NCBI GenBank assembly: GCA_964034945.1
Contig: OZ035962.1
Location: 18,710,530 to 18,774,529, forward strand
Direction of reading: 5' to 3'
Length of the DNA stretch: 64,000 bases
Source of the DNA: Chrysopilus asiliformis
Taxonomy: Eukaryota > Arthropoda > Insecta > Diptera > Rhagionidae
The stretch's first letter is position 1; every line of letters begins with the position of its first letter. Shown in pieces: positions 47,626-60,193 of the stretch. Position numbers and translations under genes: made by a program. Below the pieces are notes generated by a model. It ran no database searches. It was not told the origin of the DNA and saw only the letters and a list, made by a program, of their open reading frames with translations.

Positions 47626-49443
47626 GATATTACTTAAATTGCCGGACTCCTTGAATATATAGTCAATTTTACAATAAAATAATAAAAATATACTTATTTA
47701 ATTTTATTAATTTCAATCATTTTGTTGCAAAAATGGCTATTTTTTTAGTGGAAGTTGCTTACCGTTTGTAGTGCTGATTCCGGCCACATTTTTTTTCGAG
47801 TTTTTTTAAATCGTATGAAAATCTTAATTGTTTTATTTGAACTTAGAAAATTGTAAAAAAAAATTAAATATTGACACTAGAAAAACGACCTAATTTTAGT
47901 GTTCAATTTTAACCTTTATTCGGGTGTCATCCATTTACGACATTTCGATATAAAATGTTTTGATATACGAGGTTCAATTTGCGAAGTTTATGGTCTCACA
48001 TTTTTAATTTTACCGATTTTTTTTAAATTTTTGAACTTTTTGCTAAATGACGCCCACCATAAAACGTCGTAAATTCAGAAATGCGTATACCTTTTTGATA
48101 TACAATTTGGAGCCCAACAATCGAGAAATTCAAACACGCGACAAAACTTTTAATTAAATCTTCTGTACAGTTGGTTCCCTGTAATAACCAAATATTTTTA
48201 TCTACGTTTCTATGATTCAAGCAAATCTCTGATATACATACTTGGTATCTACTTGAGTAAGTCAGTAAGAAAACACGAAGGAATAGTAATTATAATTTGC
48301 TTTCAGATTATGTTAATAAAAATACTCATGTTCTAAAAATGTATGTTGTTTATATTTTGTTAATATAATGTAAAGATAACTGATTTTTAAATATAGATTT
48401 TTGTATTTTAACGTTAGATATCACAGAGAATATATTTTATAGTTTTATCTATTCAGGTATTATAAAAAATATGAATTCAGTTGAAAATGATTTCAAGAAT
48501 ATTGTTAGGGAACGAAAACATTTACTGTGTTTGTAATCAGATTTACTATTGAAATCCTAAAAATAATAAATTTTAACCTTGTCTGTATTACTGATCGGCA
48601 TTATTAATGACACGTTTGTATTTTTCTTCTTTTCTTGGATAGAGGATCAGAAATCTAGAAAGAAGCAAAAAAAGCTTTCTTCTATTTTTCTTAGTACGTG
48701 AGGAGCATGCAAATTAATAAGTTAATAAGTTTTGCATTATATATCTTTTGTTTTATTTTGGCTTTTTTTTATTATTATCTAAATATTTATATTTCTAGTA
48801 ATATTCATTCTTAACTGACATCAATAAATTTACGAGTGAATTTCGTATATTTTTATCCAAAGTATTATTATTAAAAAATTACTATTGCGGCATTTTAAAA
48901 TAAAACATATCGAATCTCAGTAAAATTTGGAAGCACAGGGGAGTTTAATGGTGGTACATATAAATATAACTATGAATGAAATAATGGCGTCGTTAAAGCA
49001 CTATTTAGTACATTAAAATCTATAAATCCACTAAGAACTCGTCTTTTTTCCAATTAATTATGCCAATGAATCGGATCAACTCAAATACAATTAATTTGCT
49101 TCACATAACGAGTACTATGATGTTGTTGTCGGGATTTAAGTGCTTTTATCCTTAGCAATCATCGATTTTATGTCAGTAGTAGAGGCAGAATATGCTGATA
49201 TACATACGTATATATAAATTTAAAATGACGAAAATCTTATGCTTTAAATCAACTATACAAAGATTACGTCGGCACTTTTAAGCATTAAATCATATTTTAA
49301 TGTCTTCTAAGATATGTTGTCATTCGAAATTAGGATTATGTTAATGGTAAAATCATAAACTTTAATGGTTTCTCGTAACTAAAATAAGTTTTGATGACTG
49401 ATGATGATAACTACGAAATAAGTATCATATATTGGAAAAATAT
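47626..49443. other. intron sequence, nothing recognised
   Basis: AT-rich. No coding signal and no repeat partner noticed. Confidence 0.45.
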
Positions 49444-49550
49444 CCCTACCAACATTTTTAGTATATGGCACGTATCTGCTACTACGCCTGTATCGAATAT
49501 AGTGGCAGATACGTTGCATAAACTAACAATTCTAGCAGGGACTGTGGCCA
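49444..49550. mobile_element. short foldback MITE, best copy
   Basis: CCCTACCAACATTTTTAGTA at the left and (aactaacaattctagcaggg) at the right are imperfect inverse copies; the arms gcacgtatctgctact and agtggcagatacgttgc face each other inside. Family with 5694 and 47555. Confidence 0.7.
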
Positions 49551-50160
49551 TTTTGCGATTTCAGTTTTGTGATTTTAAATCGAAGGTTCATTTTTTTTGT
49601 GTCGGTTTTTGGTCGAACTAAATTCGGTATACGTTAATTAAAGAATAGATAATGTAATTACACGGAGACAAATCCTGTTTGGAATCATTCAAATATTTAC
49701 GAGTGGGACAAATTTCGGCAACCTTTCCTATATTTGAAGATCACATTGCCGAAAATACTTGTAAGATATGCGACGGTGTATAAGAAAACAAGAAAATTGG
49801 AATGATTCCTAAATTTTCTGGGAAGTTTTACTATCTAACCCTTCTAACATTTTAATGATGATGTCAGAAATTTTATGGAAATCGTTCCAATACTTAGTTG
49901 ATGATTTCTAATTTTTGTCAGAATCAGTTCAAATATTTAAGAAACTATTGCCATTCTTGAAAAAAATTTTATTATTTTTTATGGGCACGGGTCAAAACAA
50001 AATTGTAATGGTTCCAATCAAATTCAGAGGAACGTCTCACAGAGGAACGTTTACGAGAAAAATATGATTTCTATCATACAATGGAATCGTTTTCATTCAA
50101 TTTTTGTCTGCACATATAATTCGCATGTGAATAGCAAACTCGGCATATAAAAGGGTTCAA
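49551..50160. other. intron; contains a CACGG-type end at 49661
   Basis: cacggagacaaatcctg at 49661 looks like the left end of the CACGG-type elements, and the interior ggaatcattcaaatattta-type units repeat. The only candidate right end (50459-50463) falls inside another, better defined element, so no limits are given. Confidence 0.4.
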
Positions 50161-50913
50161 GCCTGAGTTACATTGCGACGACAAAGCGACACGAGACGTC
50201 GAAGAGAGTCGTCGGAGTAATTTTCAACGTATGCTTTTGTATTGAATTGATTACATTGCCATAGAATAAGGAATATATAGAAAAAACTCTGCCGAACAAA
50301 TTTTTGACAAATTTCCCCTTCGAAGGGGGGAAAAATGTCCCTATCATTCACTAGCTACGGCCTAAAAGTTAATTACTTTTAGAAGCAGAGAGAACATTTT
50401 CCAATCATTTTCGTCGTATCTATTCAATGAGATGGAGGAATCGAATGGATAATTTTTTCCGTGTTACATCGGATCCTCTTGCTTCATCTCACGGTGGAAA
50501 AATTTTCTCTAAAAATTTGTTCTAAGAGTTTATTCTCTAGATTATTTGTTCTCTGACATTGCGACGACAGCGACACGACAACGCCAACAAAGTTTGAAAA
50601 ATTGAACTTTGGTCACGACGACATCGAATGACAGTTGAATTGTTTGGTTGGGTTAATTGTGTTTGAGTTGCTCTCTTTTCGTGAAAAATTGGCAATTTTA
50701 TCAAAACCCAGAAGTTATCCATAGTAGCATATAATAATATTCTCTTTACTTTCTGCACTCTCATCTTTTACCTTCAAAAAAATTTGTTAGGTTATGGAAT
50801 TGTTTGTCGCGTGCTCGCAGCTCTGGTAATGTAACTTGGATAACGATAACGACAATATCGCCCGACTCTCGTCGACGTCTCGTGTCGCCTTGTCGTCGCA
50901 ATGTAACTCAGGC
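50161..50913. mobile_element. TIR element with TTCAA duplication
   Basis: GCCTGAGTTACATTGCGACG begins the left end and its inverse closes the right. The arms match for roughly 45 bp (continuing acaaagcgacacgagacgtc). Identical TTCAA sits outside both ends (50156-50160 and 50914-50918). The cattgcgacgacagcgacac motif recurs internally near 50557. No coding; superfamily not recognised from the 5-bp duplication alone. Confidence 0.9.
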
Positions 50914-51450
50914 TTCAAATCGATTTTGTATTGTGGCCAGTTTTTTTTAAACGAGGCTCGTTATAGTTTTACGATAGTTCAAAAACTATTAATTATAGAA
51001 ATAGCAGGGCAACGAATTTCTTATTTTTTCATCAAAACCCACTGTTTTTGACCGACCAGCATGGCAAAACTTGCCCTGCGTATGAAACAGACGCGCCTAG
51101 GATGAAGGGACATATCTGGGCCCCCCAAGGGGGAATTTTTCCGATGCTAAAACATTCACACATATTACAAGAAAAAAATATCAGTTGTGATCAACACAAA
51201 ACTTTCCTCTGCAATATTTAGCTTCGGAAAAAATTTGAAAAAATAACATTTTTTCAAATATCTCGAGAACCGTGAAAGATTTACGTAAACGTGGAAGATT
51301 CGTTAAAGCAATCCTTTAAATTTTGTAATAATCCTTTTTTCCTAGAAGCGCATAGGTTTCAAGATTTGTTCAAAAAACTGTATTTTTTCAAAAAAAAAAA
51401 AAAATAAAATAAAATAAAATAAAATGGAGCGGGAGGTGTTTGTTATGGCT
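50914..51450. other. intron sequence, nothing recognised
   Basis: AT-rich, with an aaaataaaataaaataaaat run at about 51395-51425. Confidence 0.5.
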
Positions 51451-52255
51451 ACCCAGTGAAAGGTGTCTTCAAGACGTCTTTAAAGACGTCTTCAATACCA
51501 GTCTTGAAGACAAAGTAAAGACACTCGCAAGACCAACGCACAGAGCATGTCTATGTCTATCTTAAAGACATGTCTGAAAGTATGTCTTCATTAGTACTAA
51601 ATCCGGAAAACAAATGGCGCTGATGGGCTTTTTTTTCGCGCGCCCACACAGCGACCTAATTTTAACTTCAAGAGCTCCATTTCATCAGATATTGTAGACT
51701 GAATATCCTCGTCATCGTCTTCAAGCTCTGCAAAGTCTGGGTCTTCAATAAAAAAGCTTTCATTTTCGCCTAATATAAGATCTCTTCGCAAACAAAATCA
51801 ATTATGGGGACTTCTTCCTGATTCGAAGAAGAGGAATTTACATTATTGGCCATTGCCGAAGATGACCGAAGATTAGCGGCAAAAGCAGAAATAATTCTCT
51901 TTTCTTGCCTTGTTGACCAATTTTTCATAATAGAAAAAAATCAAATGTCACCAAATATATTTACAAAAACTAAATACAAAACGTCTTTAATAATTTAGAT
52001 AAATAAAACGAGAAACACCAAACACTTAATAAAAGAGCCAAAATTAGAAAATCTCGGGCGGAACGGAATTCTTTTCTGACAGATACTTTCACAGTTAAAA
52101 CACGTTGCCAGACTTTAATATGCCTACCGCTAGATGTTTTCACGTCGTTGCCCCGATTTGTTTTATGTTTCCTTCTAACATATTGATTTTCGTATGTACT
52201 TCTCGTTGAAGACCATCTACAAGTCATGTCTTTAAAGACAGCTTTTTCACTGGGT
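51451..52255 (-). mobile_element. TIR element (ACCCAGTGAAA ends) with remnant coding
   Basis: ACCCAGTGAAA at the left and (tttcactgggt) at the right are inverse copies. Both subterminal regions are full of gtcttta/taaagac and gtcttcaagacgtc palindromic units. On the minus strand from about 51930 an open stretch starts MKNWSTRQEKRIISAFAANL. After a frame change near 51790 it continues as an acidic segment (FIEDPDFAELEDDDEDIQST). This may be the N-terminal end of an element-encoded protein, but no catalytic domain is present. No target duplication is seen. Superfamily uncertain. Confidence 0.7.
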
Positions 52256-52355
52256 AACGTCACTTTCCCAAAAATTACAGAAAACTACAACTTTCGTAAA
52301 ACTCATTTACAAAAAATTTTAAATCGCTAGGTCAACGCTTTCTCGAGTTATTTAA

Positions 52356-52574
52356 CCCTTTGTTGACTGTCGGTACTTTTAAGTACCACCAACTTTAAAT
52401 CTTTATATTTTTTGCTTATCCAATAGTATCAACATTCTATATACTTCTATATACCACAGGCGTAAATACCACCCCTCCATAATATTAGTTCAGGTCTTTT
52501 TTTAAAATGCTTTTTTTTAATAAAAAAGGCATGGTTATTGATTTATTGTTGTTCACTTCCTGGTCCACAAAGGG
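52356..52574. mobile_element. 219-bp TTAA (piggyBac-type) MITE with GGTACTT hairpin
   Basis: TTAA at 52352-52355 and 52575-52578 flanks ends CCCTTTGTTGAC and gtccacaaaggg. The perfect stem ggtacttttaagtacc lies about 15 bp inside the left end. The remainder is AT-rich. Confidence 0.88.
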
Positions 52575-52581
52575 TTAAGAT

Positions 52582-52697
52582 TAGGGATGGCAAAAGAAAA
52601 AAAAAATCGTAACGTTATACATTTCATTTTGTAACGAAATTCTAATTTTATATGGTTTCGTTATTCCGTTGCGTTACGATAACGTTTCCCATCCCTG
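52582..52697. mobile_element. 116-bp hAT-type MITE, short form
   Basis: The left end tagggatggcaaa (first base changed from C) and the right end (tttcccatccctg) are inverse copies. Flanks GTTAAGAT and TTTAAGAT match at 7 of 8 bases. It has the same ends and aacgtta-rich body as 59586-60172. Its left duplication overlaps the right border of the preceding TTAA MITE. Confidence 0.85.
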
Positions 52698-54607
52698 TTT
52701 AAGATACATAAAATGGACTGACCGGCAGACAGATGCGCGGAAATCCTCATCATTTTGTCTGAAACGGATTTCATACTGGTCAGAAATTTTCTATCTGAGA
52801 CGTGCCTAAGTTGATAAGACTGATAACCGAATTTAATTAACACTATAACTAATTTTTTTGGACGTATTCCATTAAAAATTAGGAAAATTTTCTCGAAAAA
52901 GGAAAACTGACCTAAAAATATTTGGACTGATTCCGGAAAATGTTCAGATATGTTCAACTATTGGTTGGAGTGATTTTTTACTTACTTTTTTACTTATTTA
53001 ATTAATTTTTTTTAAAAAAGGGATTCCCACAAAATTTGTAATACAGTAGAAGGTTTCCCATTGATGATCGGAAACTTTCCCTAAGTTATTACAGGAGCAA
53101 GTACAAAAACTCGCATTGTTTCATATATTGCCATCCGGGTGGGTGAACTTCACCAGAAAATTCGGTAATGAAACCAATTTTATTTCTCTCTATGTATCCC
53201 GCCCTTTTTTTTCAAAAAAAAAAGTTTTGAACTTTCTCAACAAATGTTGAAAATCGAACGCGAACAAAAAAAAGTTTTGAAGTTTATCAATGATTGATGA
53301 GAATTAAAAGCAAAGAAAAAATTCGTATTAGGTACTTGAATCTTTTTAACTTCTTCGATTTAAAATCTTTAAACAATTTTTTTTATATTTTTTCCTGCAT
53401 TTTTATCTATTGTGCGCACATATGACAATATAAGTGTATAGAAGACTTGATAAGCATAGAACTGAAAATAACTGATTTATGTATGAAAATATAGAATACA
53501 AATTTTTGTTTTAAATTTCAAAATCAACATTTTCATTGCAAAAAATTTAACAACGTTTATAACCCAAACACAGTTCATGTAAAAATTATTTTAAGTTTTT
53601 ATCATTTAGGCTTTCTTCTATAGTTTTAGTTTTTTTTTACTTATTTTTTTTTTAAATTTTTCTTTTAGTTTTTAAAACAAAATAAATTTTAGCATATCGA
53701 AAATGATTTATACCGGAGTTTTTGGTAATTTCCGCCTTGTGGGTGACGATGGTGATTTATCTGTGGCCTCTGGATCTGCAAGTAAAATTTCTAAGATTTA
53801 CCAAAAAAAAAAACCCAAAAAATAATGAATCTTTGTAGTGTAATATATATTTTTTCGTAAAAAAAACCAACATAAAAATGAAAAGCTTCATAAGCAAAAA
53901 TGCACAAGGAATCAAGACAGAAAAAAATACGGGAAATCTTTTGAACTTCGACATCGTTGTCACCTTTAAGATTAGAACTTAAAGATGAATCCTATTTTTC
54001 ATCGACGTCATCTCTAGTTATTTTGAGTTTGGAAAATGTTTTTCTAGGGGCACAAACAGTCAGCCAAACTTTATGGGCAAAGGAGTAGCGGAAAAAGGCG
54101 ATATAAAGGAAGAAGGGAGGGGGGGGGGGTAAACTTTCGACATTTGAGAGATAACACCGCCAATCGCAAAGCTTCGAAACTTTTCTAATCAAATTAAAAC
54201 TTTTCTAGGTAACGTCCATGGCCCCCTTTCTCTTATACGGGGCCAAATCAACCTTTTCGTTACAATCTGATGATCTCTGGAATATTTCCCTCATTATATC
54301 TTTCGGTATTATCCGTCGCTTGATTTTCTTTGAAACATAATTTTGTCACAAATTATTGCCTTAGACATACACGAAAAATAGACACCTTCATAAGTGAAGC
54401 TAAACAGAAAGTCACTTTGGAGTTCGAACTTTTGTCCCTATTTGCTTTTCTCAAAGGAGAAACGAAAAAAAAGGCAATTTTTATTGAAAAAGAAAACGTC
54501 GAGAGTAAATTGAAGTCAAGTAGGAAATAAAAATACTCTAGAGGTACGGAAGTCCTATCATCTTGTTTCACGAAGGTGGAAAAGAAAATTATTTAAGTAA
54601 AGCTTAC
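52698..54607. other. intron sequence, nothing recognised
   Basis: AT-rich with several A/T runs and a G run at about 54119-54130. No repeat partner noticed. The donor of the PDZ exon is at 54607. Confidence 0.45.
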
Positions 54608-54830
54608 CTGCGACAAGTCCCAAACCAATTGGCCCGTCACCTGATTTTCTTGGGCCACTTTGATTACCGCCTCCACTTCCGGGTGGTATACCATCGTCAA
54701 GGAGGTCACACATTCGAAAATCTGTTGCATGCTCAACAAGCAGCTCGACAACATCTCCGGTTCGGTCCATAATTGAGCAGACTTCCTCGAAACTTCGATC
54801 GATTAATGATACACCATTCCATTCAAGGAT
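54608..54830 (-). CDS. Rim: Rim exon: second half of the PDZ domain
   Basis: This 223-nt exon has an acceptor ttttcag at 54831 and a donor GCAG|GTAAGC at 54607. It starts in phase 0 and ends in phase 1. Translation is ILEWNGVSLIDRSFEEVCSI, MDRTGDVVELLVEHATDFRM and CDLLDDGIPPGSGGGNQSGP, then a Gly-rich tail ending PIGLGLVAG. ILEWNGVSL is the typical PDZ strand after the 'GD' turn; 'SFEEVCSIMDRTGDVVELLV' is the second helix and last strand. In RIM the PDZ binds ELKS/CAST and the C-termini of presynaptic calcium channels at the active zone. It joins 55875 in phase. The Gly/Ser tail is probably unstructured and starts the linker to C2A. Confidence 0.94.
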
Positions 54831-55079
54831 CTGAAAACAGGAAAGTAAATTGAATGATTAATTTAGGAGGGCGGGCGAAAATCTGCAAAGTAAGTGAAGA
54901 AAAAACAACAAATTTAAGGCAGATGTCACCTAAATAAAGATGATGTCAACTATAGAAAATGAGTTAAAAATTACTCGAAAATAGAAGTAAACTTTTTGTA
55001 AAATACGCAAAAAAGTCGTAATGTTTGGTCTTCCGCATTCCTATCGAAAATTTACGTAAATTTTTTTAAAATCTATTTA

Positions 55080-55464
55080 ATGCCGCCGTCACACTGTTTT
55101 GCCAGCCGCTGGCTGCTGTTGGTTAGTAGCGCTGGCAAGTGGCAAACAGTGGGTTGTCATTTTAATCTGGGAGATTTTTAAAATAATAAACGGTAAACAC
55201 AAATTTGAATAAATAAACGTAAAATAACAACTTACAATAAACAAACTTTACCACTTATCAGACTTTTGACAACTCAGACAGGGTCACGTGATCCCTAGTA
55301 GCGCTGGCAAAGTAGAACGGTCTCTACTCCACTAGCGCTGCTAAAATCATCACGCTTCTGCTGGTAGTAGCAACGCACTAGGGTTCACACGGTGCTGCTG
55401 AAATGGCTGCTAACAGCCAAATAGCCACCAGCGCTGGCAAAACAGCGTCATGTGACCGCCGCAT
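55080..55464. mobile_element. foldback MITE with TA flanks (ATGCCGCCGTCACA ends)
   Basis: TA|ATGCCGCCGTCACACTG at the left and (tgtgaccgccgcat)|TA at the right, with the inner arms ttttgccagc.gctgg and ccagcgctggcaaaa. The subterminal parts repeat agcgctgg/ gctgct units. It lies in the 1-kb intron that splits the PDZ domain. Confidence 0.87.
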
Positions 55465-55874
55465 TAGGAACAGATTTTGAAAAATCAGAAATAGGAAAAA
55501 AAAAGTTGTCAGCCATGAGTTTGTGCTATTGTCCAAAAAAAATATATTACTGGCTTAATTCAGAATATTTACTTAAGATGAAAAACTATGGGAATTAATA
55601 AAGTTTTGGCATTTGTCCGGTAAAATATCAATTTTCCTCATTTTATTCCCTTGAACCAGACGAAATTTGTGCTTTGTAAATTGGTTTCCCCAAACAACAG
55701 CGCAATTAAGACTGGTCCAAAAGGTGGAAACCGTAGTTTGATTTTTATTTGCCAAACATGTGCTAATTACAGAAATGATTTTTGCTTAACTACCGTACGG
55801 AATATATGCAGGTAAAATAATACTGAATGCTTAATAAAGCTTATATATATCTATGTATATAACACTTAATTTAC

Positions 55875-55999
55875 CTTATCACCTTGCTGAAGACCACCTT
55901 TTTCCGCAGGACCGCCAGGTACTGTCCACACTATGTAAGCAAAAAGACGTCCATCAGCGCCAGTCTTTCCACCAACTACCCGCATACCAAATCCTCGTG
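55875..55999 (-). CDS. Rim: Rim exon: first half of the PDZ domain
   Basis: This 125-nt exon has an acceptor atccag at 56000 and a donor AAG|GTAAAT at 55874. Two bases complete the Thr codon from 63312, and the exon ends at phase 0. Translation is (T)RGFGMRVVGGKTGADGRLF, AYIVWTVPGGPAEKGGLQQG and DK. GFGM is the carboxylate-binding loop (variant of GLGF). 'VVGGKTGADGRLFAYI' is the second strand with its loop, and 'GGPAEKGGLQQGDK' is the standard PDZ turn before the next strand. This is the RIM-type PDZ, identical in layout to other insect Rim proteins as I know them. Confidence 0.95.
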
Positions 56000-57600
56000 C
56001 TGGATGGGATATTTATATGAAAAAAAAAAGAAGAAAAAAGGTTTTCTACATAAATAAACATTACCTCATTATTTTGCTTGTGAAATTATCTTACAATGTT
56101 TAGGTGTGCCTAACATTCATAAAAAATACCACACGGAAAAATATTCGTCGTATAAAAATGTTGTAGGTGTAGATACGAATTTATTTCAAGAATAATATTT
56201 TCTTGATACCATAGATAAAATTCTTATGGACAAGAACAATATTATAAATATACTGAAGGCATATGTTGTTCCTGTGAATCCTCCTTGAGAAGCTAAAGCA
56301 ATCTTGAGACACACAATCACATATCAGTGGTGTGTAAGGTCACCGATCCAATCTAATGGGATACAATCCCTATCCCGGTAAGGTACATGATTATTTTCCT
56401 GTGCACCTAAAGGAAGATCTGTCGTACGAGTAGGTGCTTGAGTAGGTGCTTTTTTTAGCAGTTCGGTAGGTATGGTGTAAAGGAAATTTGATTTTCTCTA
56501 TGATTCTTATGTTCCATGATCAGTATAGCTTACAGTTAGCTTTTCTTATACCTACGCAACATAAGAATCTTATCCTTGTGTAAATACTCTAGGATAAATA
56601 CACGGGTATAACCATGATAAAACCACACTGCACGGTTAGAAATATTTTTGTAATTTGCGAAAGTCACACACACATGCTATTTTCATATTTGTGGAACAAA
56701 ATTGTGGTCGACTTGGTTTTTATATGTATTTTATATACATTTATAGACTATAACTTTTCACATTCGAATTTCTGTCAGGAGTTATGTTCTTAAAAGAGTT
56801 GAAAGTGAAACATTTGTAATGCTTTAAAAAACGTTTCAGTTTGGAGCGTTTTCTTAAAATCATAGAAACATTATTTATCACAAAACAGCGCACGACAACA
56901 GACCGTCCTTAAAAAACTAAAAAAAAACGTGTAAAAAACCCCTAATGTTTTGATCAGATATTATTAGGGTGACCATTTTTTTTTGTTCGAACCCGGAACA
57001 AATATGTACAAAAGAAGTCAAAGCGACAAGCGCGATAAAATATGCTACGTTTCAACTTCTTTCCAAAACAAGTGAGTTTCTCCGTCAAGAGAAGATACGC
57101 CGCAGACAAAATTTTTAGAGAGAAATAAATACCATAATGGAAAATTTTATACGCCGCAGGCAATATTATAGAAAATGTTATACGCCGCAGGCAATATTAT
57201 TTCAAACAAAGGTACGAGAGAAGTAGAAACTTAGCAAAAAACAACGTCGCATGCTAAATTTCTGGTTTCTAAATCGAATAATCAGGGACAAAAAATTTAA
57301 ATTCCAAAACACATAAACCTGGGACTGACCCACCTTGAGCGTGTTATAGCGGAAATAAATCATTTTTAATCCCCAAATTTCGAAAGAGTTTGAAAATCCC
57401 TAAGTTTGCTTTTATTGACTCGACATAAATTTTCATAAATAAATTAAATTTTTATATTTGCATTTTTGATCTTTCACGAGATCATCGCCGGTTGGGTTCT
57501 GGAGATGTTGGAATAAGTTCTTCTGTTTTATCAAAATTGATTATTTCTTGTGAGGATATGTAAAGTCGTTGATGTATGCTGACAAACCAGAAACAAATGA
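56000..57600. other. intron sequence, little recognised
   Basis: cacacggaaaaatattcg at 56133 resembles the CACGG-type ends, but no clear partner follows. Three 'cgccgcag(g/a)c' phrases at 57100-57195 form a small local repeat. No coding signal. Confidence 0.4.
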
Positions 57601-57860
57601 CACCCTGGACGCAAATCTTGACGAAATTCGGAGAAAAAATTAAAAAAAGGGTATTCGTGTTATCCTTACAAGACTTTCCGTTTCGAATTTTGAAATTCCA
57701 AAATCAGATTCATGACTAGCGACCCCAAAAAGCCCAGAAAGCCCAGTTTTCCGAGAAAAAATTAGAAAAAGGATATTTGCATTATCCTTGCAGGACTTTC
57801 TATGCGAATTTTGTAAAACCGTTTTCTTACAAAATTCGAACAGAAGGTCCTGTAAGGAAA
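57601..57860 (-). repeat. ggataac-family block, inverted
   Basis: On the minus strand it shows the 'gggctttttggggtcgct', 'gaatctgattttgg' and 'gtaaggataacacgaatacc' segments of the family, twice, with moderate divergence. Confidence 0.6.
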
Positions 57861-59585
57861 TATTAGAACAAACGGCACAAAGGAAATCCTTATTCTTGCA
57901 GCTGAATTTCACATCTTCTCGAAATTTCCGTATTTGACGTTTACGTAATTTTACGAGGTTGTTTACACACCAAGATCGTCGTGTAAACTTATGGGAGTCG
58001 CGTAAAAGATTTTCTACACGAAGTTTTTTTCGAGGTAGTGAAATCACACAAGAGGCCTTTCTTCCATTGTATGAAACCTCAAATTATATTTTTCATTCAA
58101 ATATCTTCCAGAGACTTTTTTTTGATAAAAAAGGCATAATTTTTTTTATTCATTCCAATGATTTGGTTAGCATTACCAAATTTTTCTTCACGTGTGAAGT
58201 AGTATATTATGTAGAAAGCTTGATTTTTCATAAGAGGCATTATAATCATGATGCAGGAATCATATGAGTCTTATTCAGGCTTTTCGCATTTCTTTTTGCT
58301 AAAAATGTCGCCTTCAAAAAGCAAAACATAACTAAGACAGCTTTATGCTTTTATATATAGGGAATTCTTTGCCCATTGAACAATATTTTCACTGATTTCA
58401 TGGAGGTTGAGTGGCATATTGGAAAATACGAGAATATATTTGGTGGAATATACGAAGGACGCATAGTAACGGCAACATATTTTAGATGGGAAGCGTCGAT
58501 CGATCTCATTTTTTGTAAATTTGTAATCCCCAGGAGAGTTCAATAGAAGTGAAAGTCGACGTGAAATTTTGCCATTCAGGTAAGTCATTGCCAATACCAA
58601 TTACTCTGTCAGGTATATGATTGGGGGGAAAAGGGCATTCTCTACTAACAATAGTATGGAGAAACGAAAGCAAAATAAAACCAAATTTAAAAAGACATAT
58701 TGACAGTAAATTAAGTATACGATTTGAATTTATCAAAAAAAAAAGACATAAAAAACTGATTTGATTATCGGGACGTGATATAAAAGGACAATCATGCGTA
58801 TGATATCGATTCTGTACCACATTATGTTATTGTCTTGGAAAAATAAAATACAAATTGTCAGTAATTTACATAAATAAACATGGTAAAGTCAAAAATCGTA
58901 TTTTATACGAATTTCTCTTGAATATCTCAATTTGTCATTCATATTTATCAAATACTTAAGATTATTGATTGCCGAAGAAAAAAATATGAAGTTATTTCAA
59001 ACATTTTTGGTGTCTGAAAATCAATGCACAGTAAAACCTGTCAATTCCAGGAATTTTTTTGTTTCATTCACCTATAATAGGCCAACTCTTAACTACTGTT
59101 TGACAGACGGACACGATATCAAGCTAAATAAAAGGTTTTAAAATCTTGATTCAGGGGAAACCCAAAGCGAAAACATTAAGAAATGTGCGCCGCAGACGAA
59201 ATGTTTTTTTAAATAGAATGCGATGCAAATATTTAAATAAAGGGCTGCACAACTTTAACCGACAATTACCTTAATATTTTACGCTCTTTACGTTCCACAA
59301 ATAACCGCAAGGGAAATTGTAAGAATAAAAAATACCAAAAAAGAGAAATGCACCGCAGGCCAAATTTTTTGAGGGTTTTGTAGAAAATTGATGAAAAAAT
59401 GTGCCCTAGGATGAATGACAGTAGTCACTGTAAATCACTTCCGGAAAAAAGGTCCTTTCGTACTTTTACCAAAACAAGGACAATACTCTATTTTGTAGAG
59501 GGGCGAAACAGGTTTGTTTTGAGACGACCGCTCTCTAAAGCTTAGAGAACCTCGTAAATCCCGCATTGAGAAGATGTGTTGTCAA
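57861..59585. other. intron sequence, nothing recognised
   Basis: AT-rich. Small frames are present but none has a domain or splice context. No repeat partner noticed. Confidence 0.4.
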
Positions 59586-60172
59586 CAGGGATGGGAAACG
59601 TTATTGCAACGTAACAAAATAACGAATCGGAATAACGAGTTTCCGGTTTTGTCCTCGAAATTGCGTTATAACGTTATAGAAATTTAATTCCGTTACAATA
59701 ACGAAAAACGCAACGACAACCGAAAAAAAATTATTTCATTTTTTCGTTATTTATTTATTTTTGCTTGATTTTATTTTTTATTATATTTTTAATATCTTTG
59801 ATATTGACACAAAAAATGTCTTTGTGGTTGGGCAAATTTTTTTTAATGAACAAAAGTTTTGCACAAGTTTTTTTTATTGATTAGAATCACTATTTAATTT
59901 TTTTTTGTTTTTATTTGTATTTTCTGTTTATCAAGTTTTATTAATTTATTTATAGAATTTATTTTTATGGAAATTAAACTGATTTACTTTGTGATAAATA
60001 AACTATTATTAAAGTGCAATTTTTTTTTACTTTTAAGTTTCAATGCAGTGTACAACGAAGTAATAACGTTATAACGTAACGAAATGACGAAATAACGAAA
60101 CGAAGTAAGATTTGAATTTCGTTACATAACAAAATGTATAACGTTACGATTTTTTTTCGTTTGCCATCCCTG
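59586..60172. mobile_element. 587-bp hAT-type MITE
   Basis: CAGGGATGGGAAACGTTA at the left and (cgtttgccatccctg) at the right are inverse copies. The identical 8-mer GTTGTCAA lies outside both ends (59578-59585 and 60173-60180). Both subterminal regions repeat aacgttat/ataacgtt units (cgaaataacgaaac type). The middle is AT-rich and non-coding. Full-size relative of 52582-52697. Confidence 0.94.
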
Positions 60173-60193
60173 GTTGTCAATAGTAGTGGTCCA

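Noticed and set aside
49661..50463. CACGG-ended element from 49661 to 50463
   Set aside because: Its right end would lie inside the element 50161-50913, which has a perfect duplication and long arms; crossing limits are impossible for simple nesting.
54563..54772. Plus-strand frame across the PDZ exon
   Set aside because: Antisense shadow of the minus-strand PDZ exon.
56134..56632. Possible CACGG-type element between cacacggaaaaatattc and cactgcacggttag
   Set aside because: The right-hand motif is not a credible inverse of the left, and no duplication is seen.
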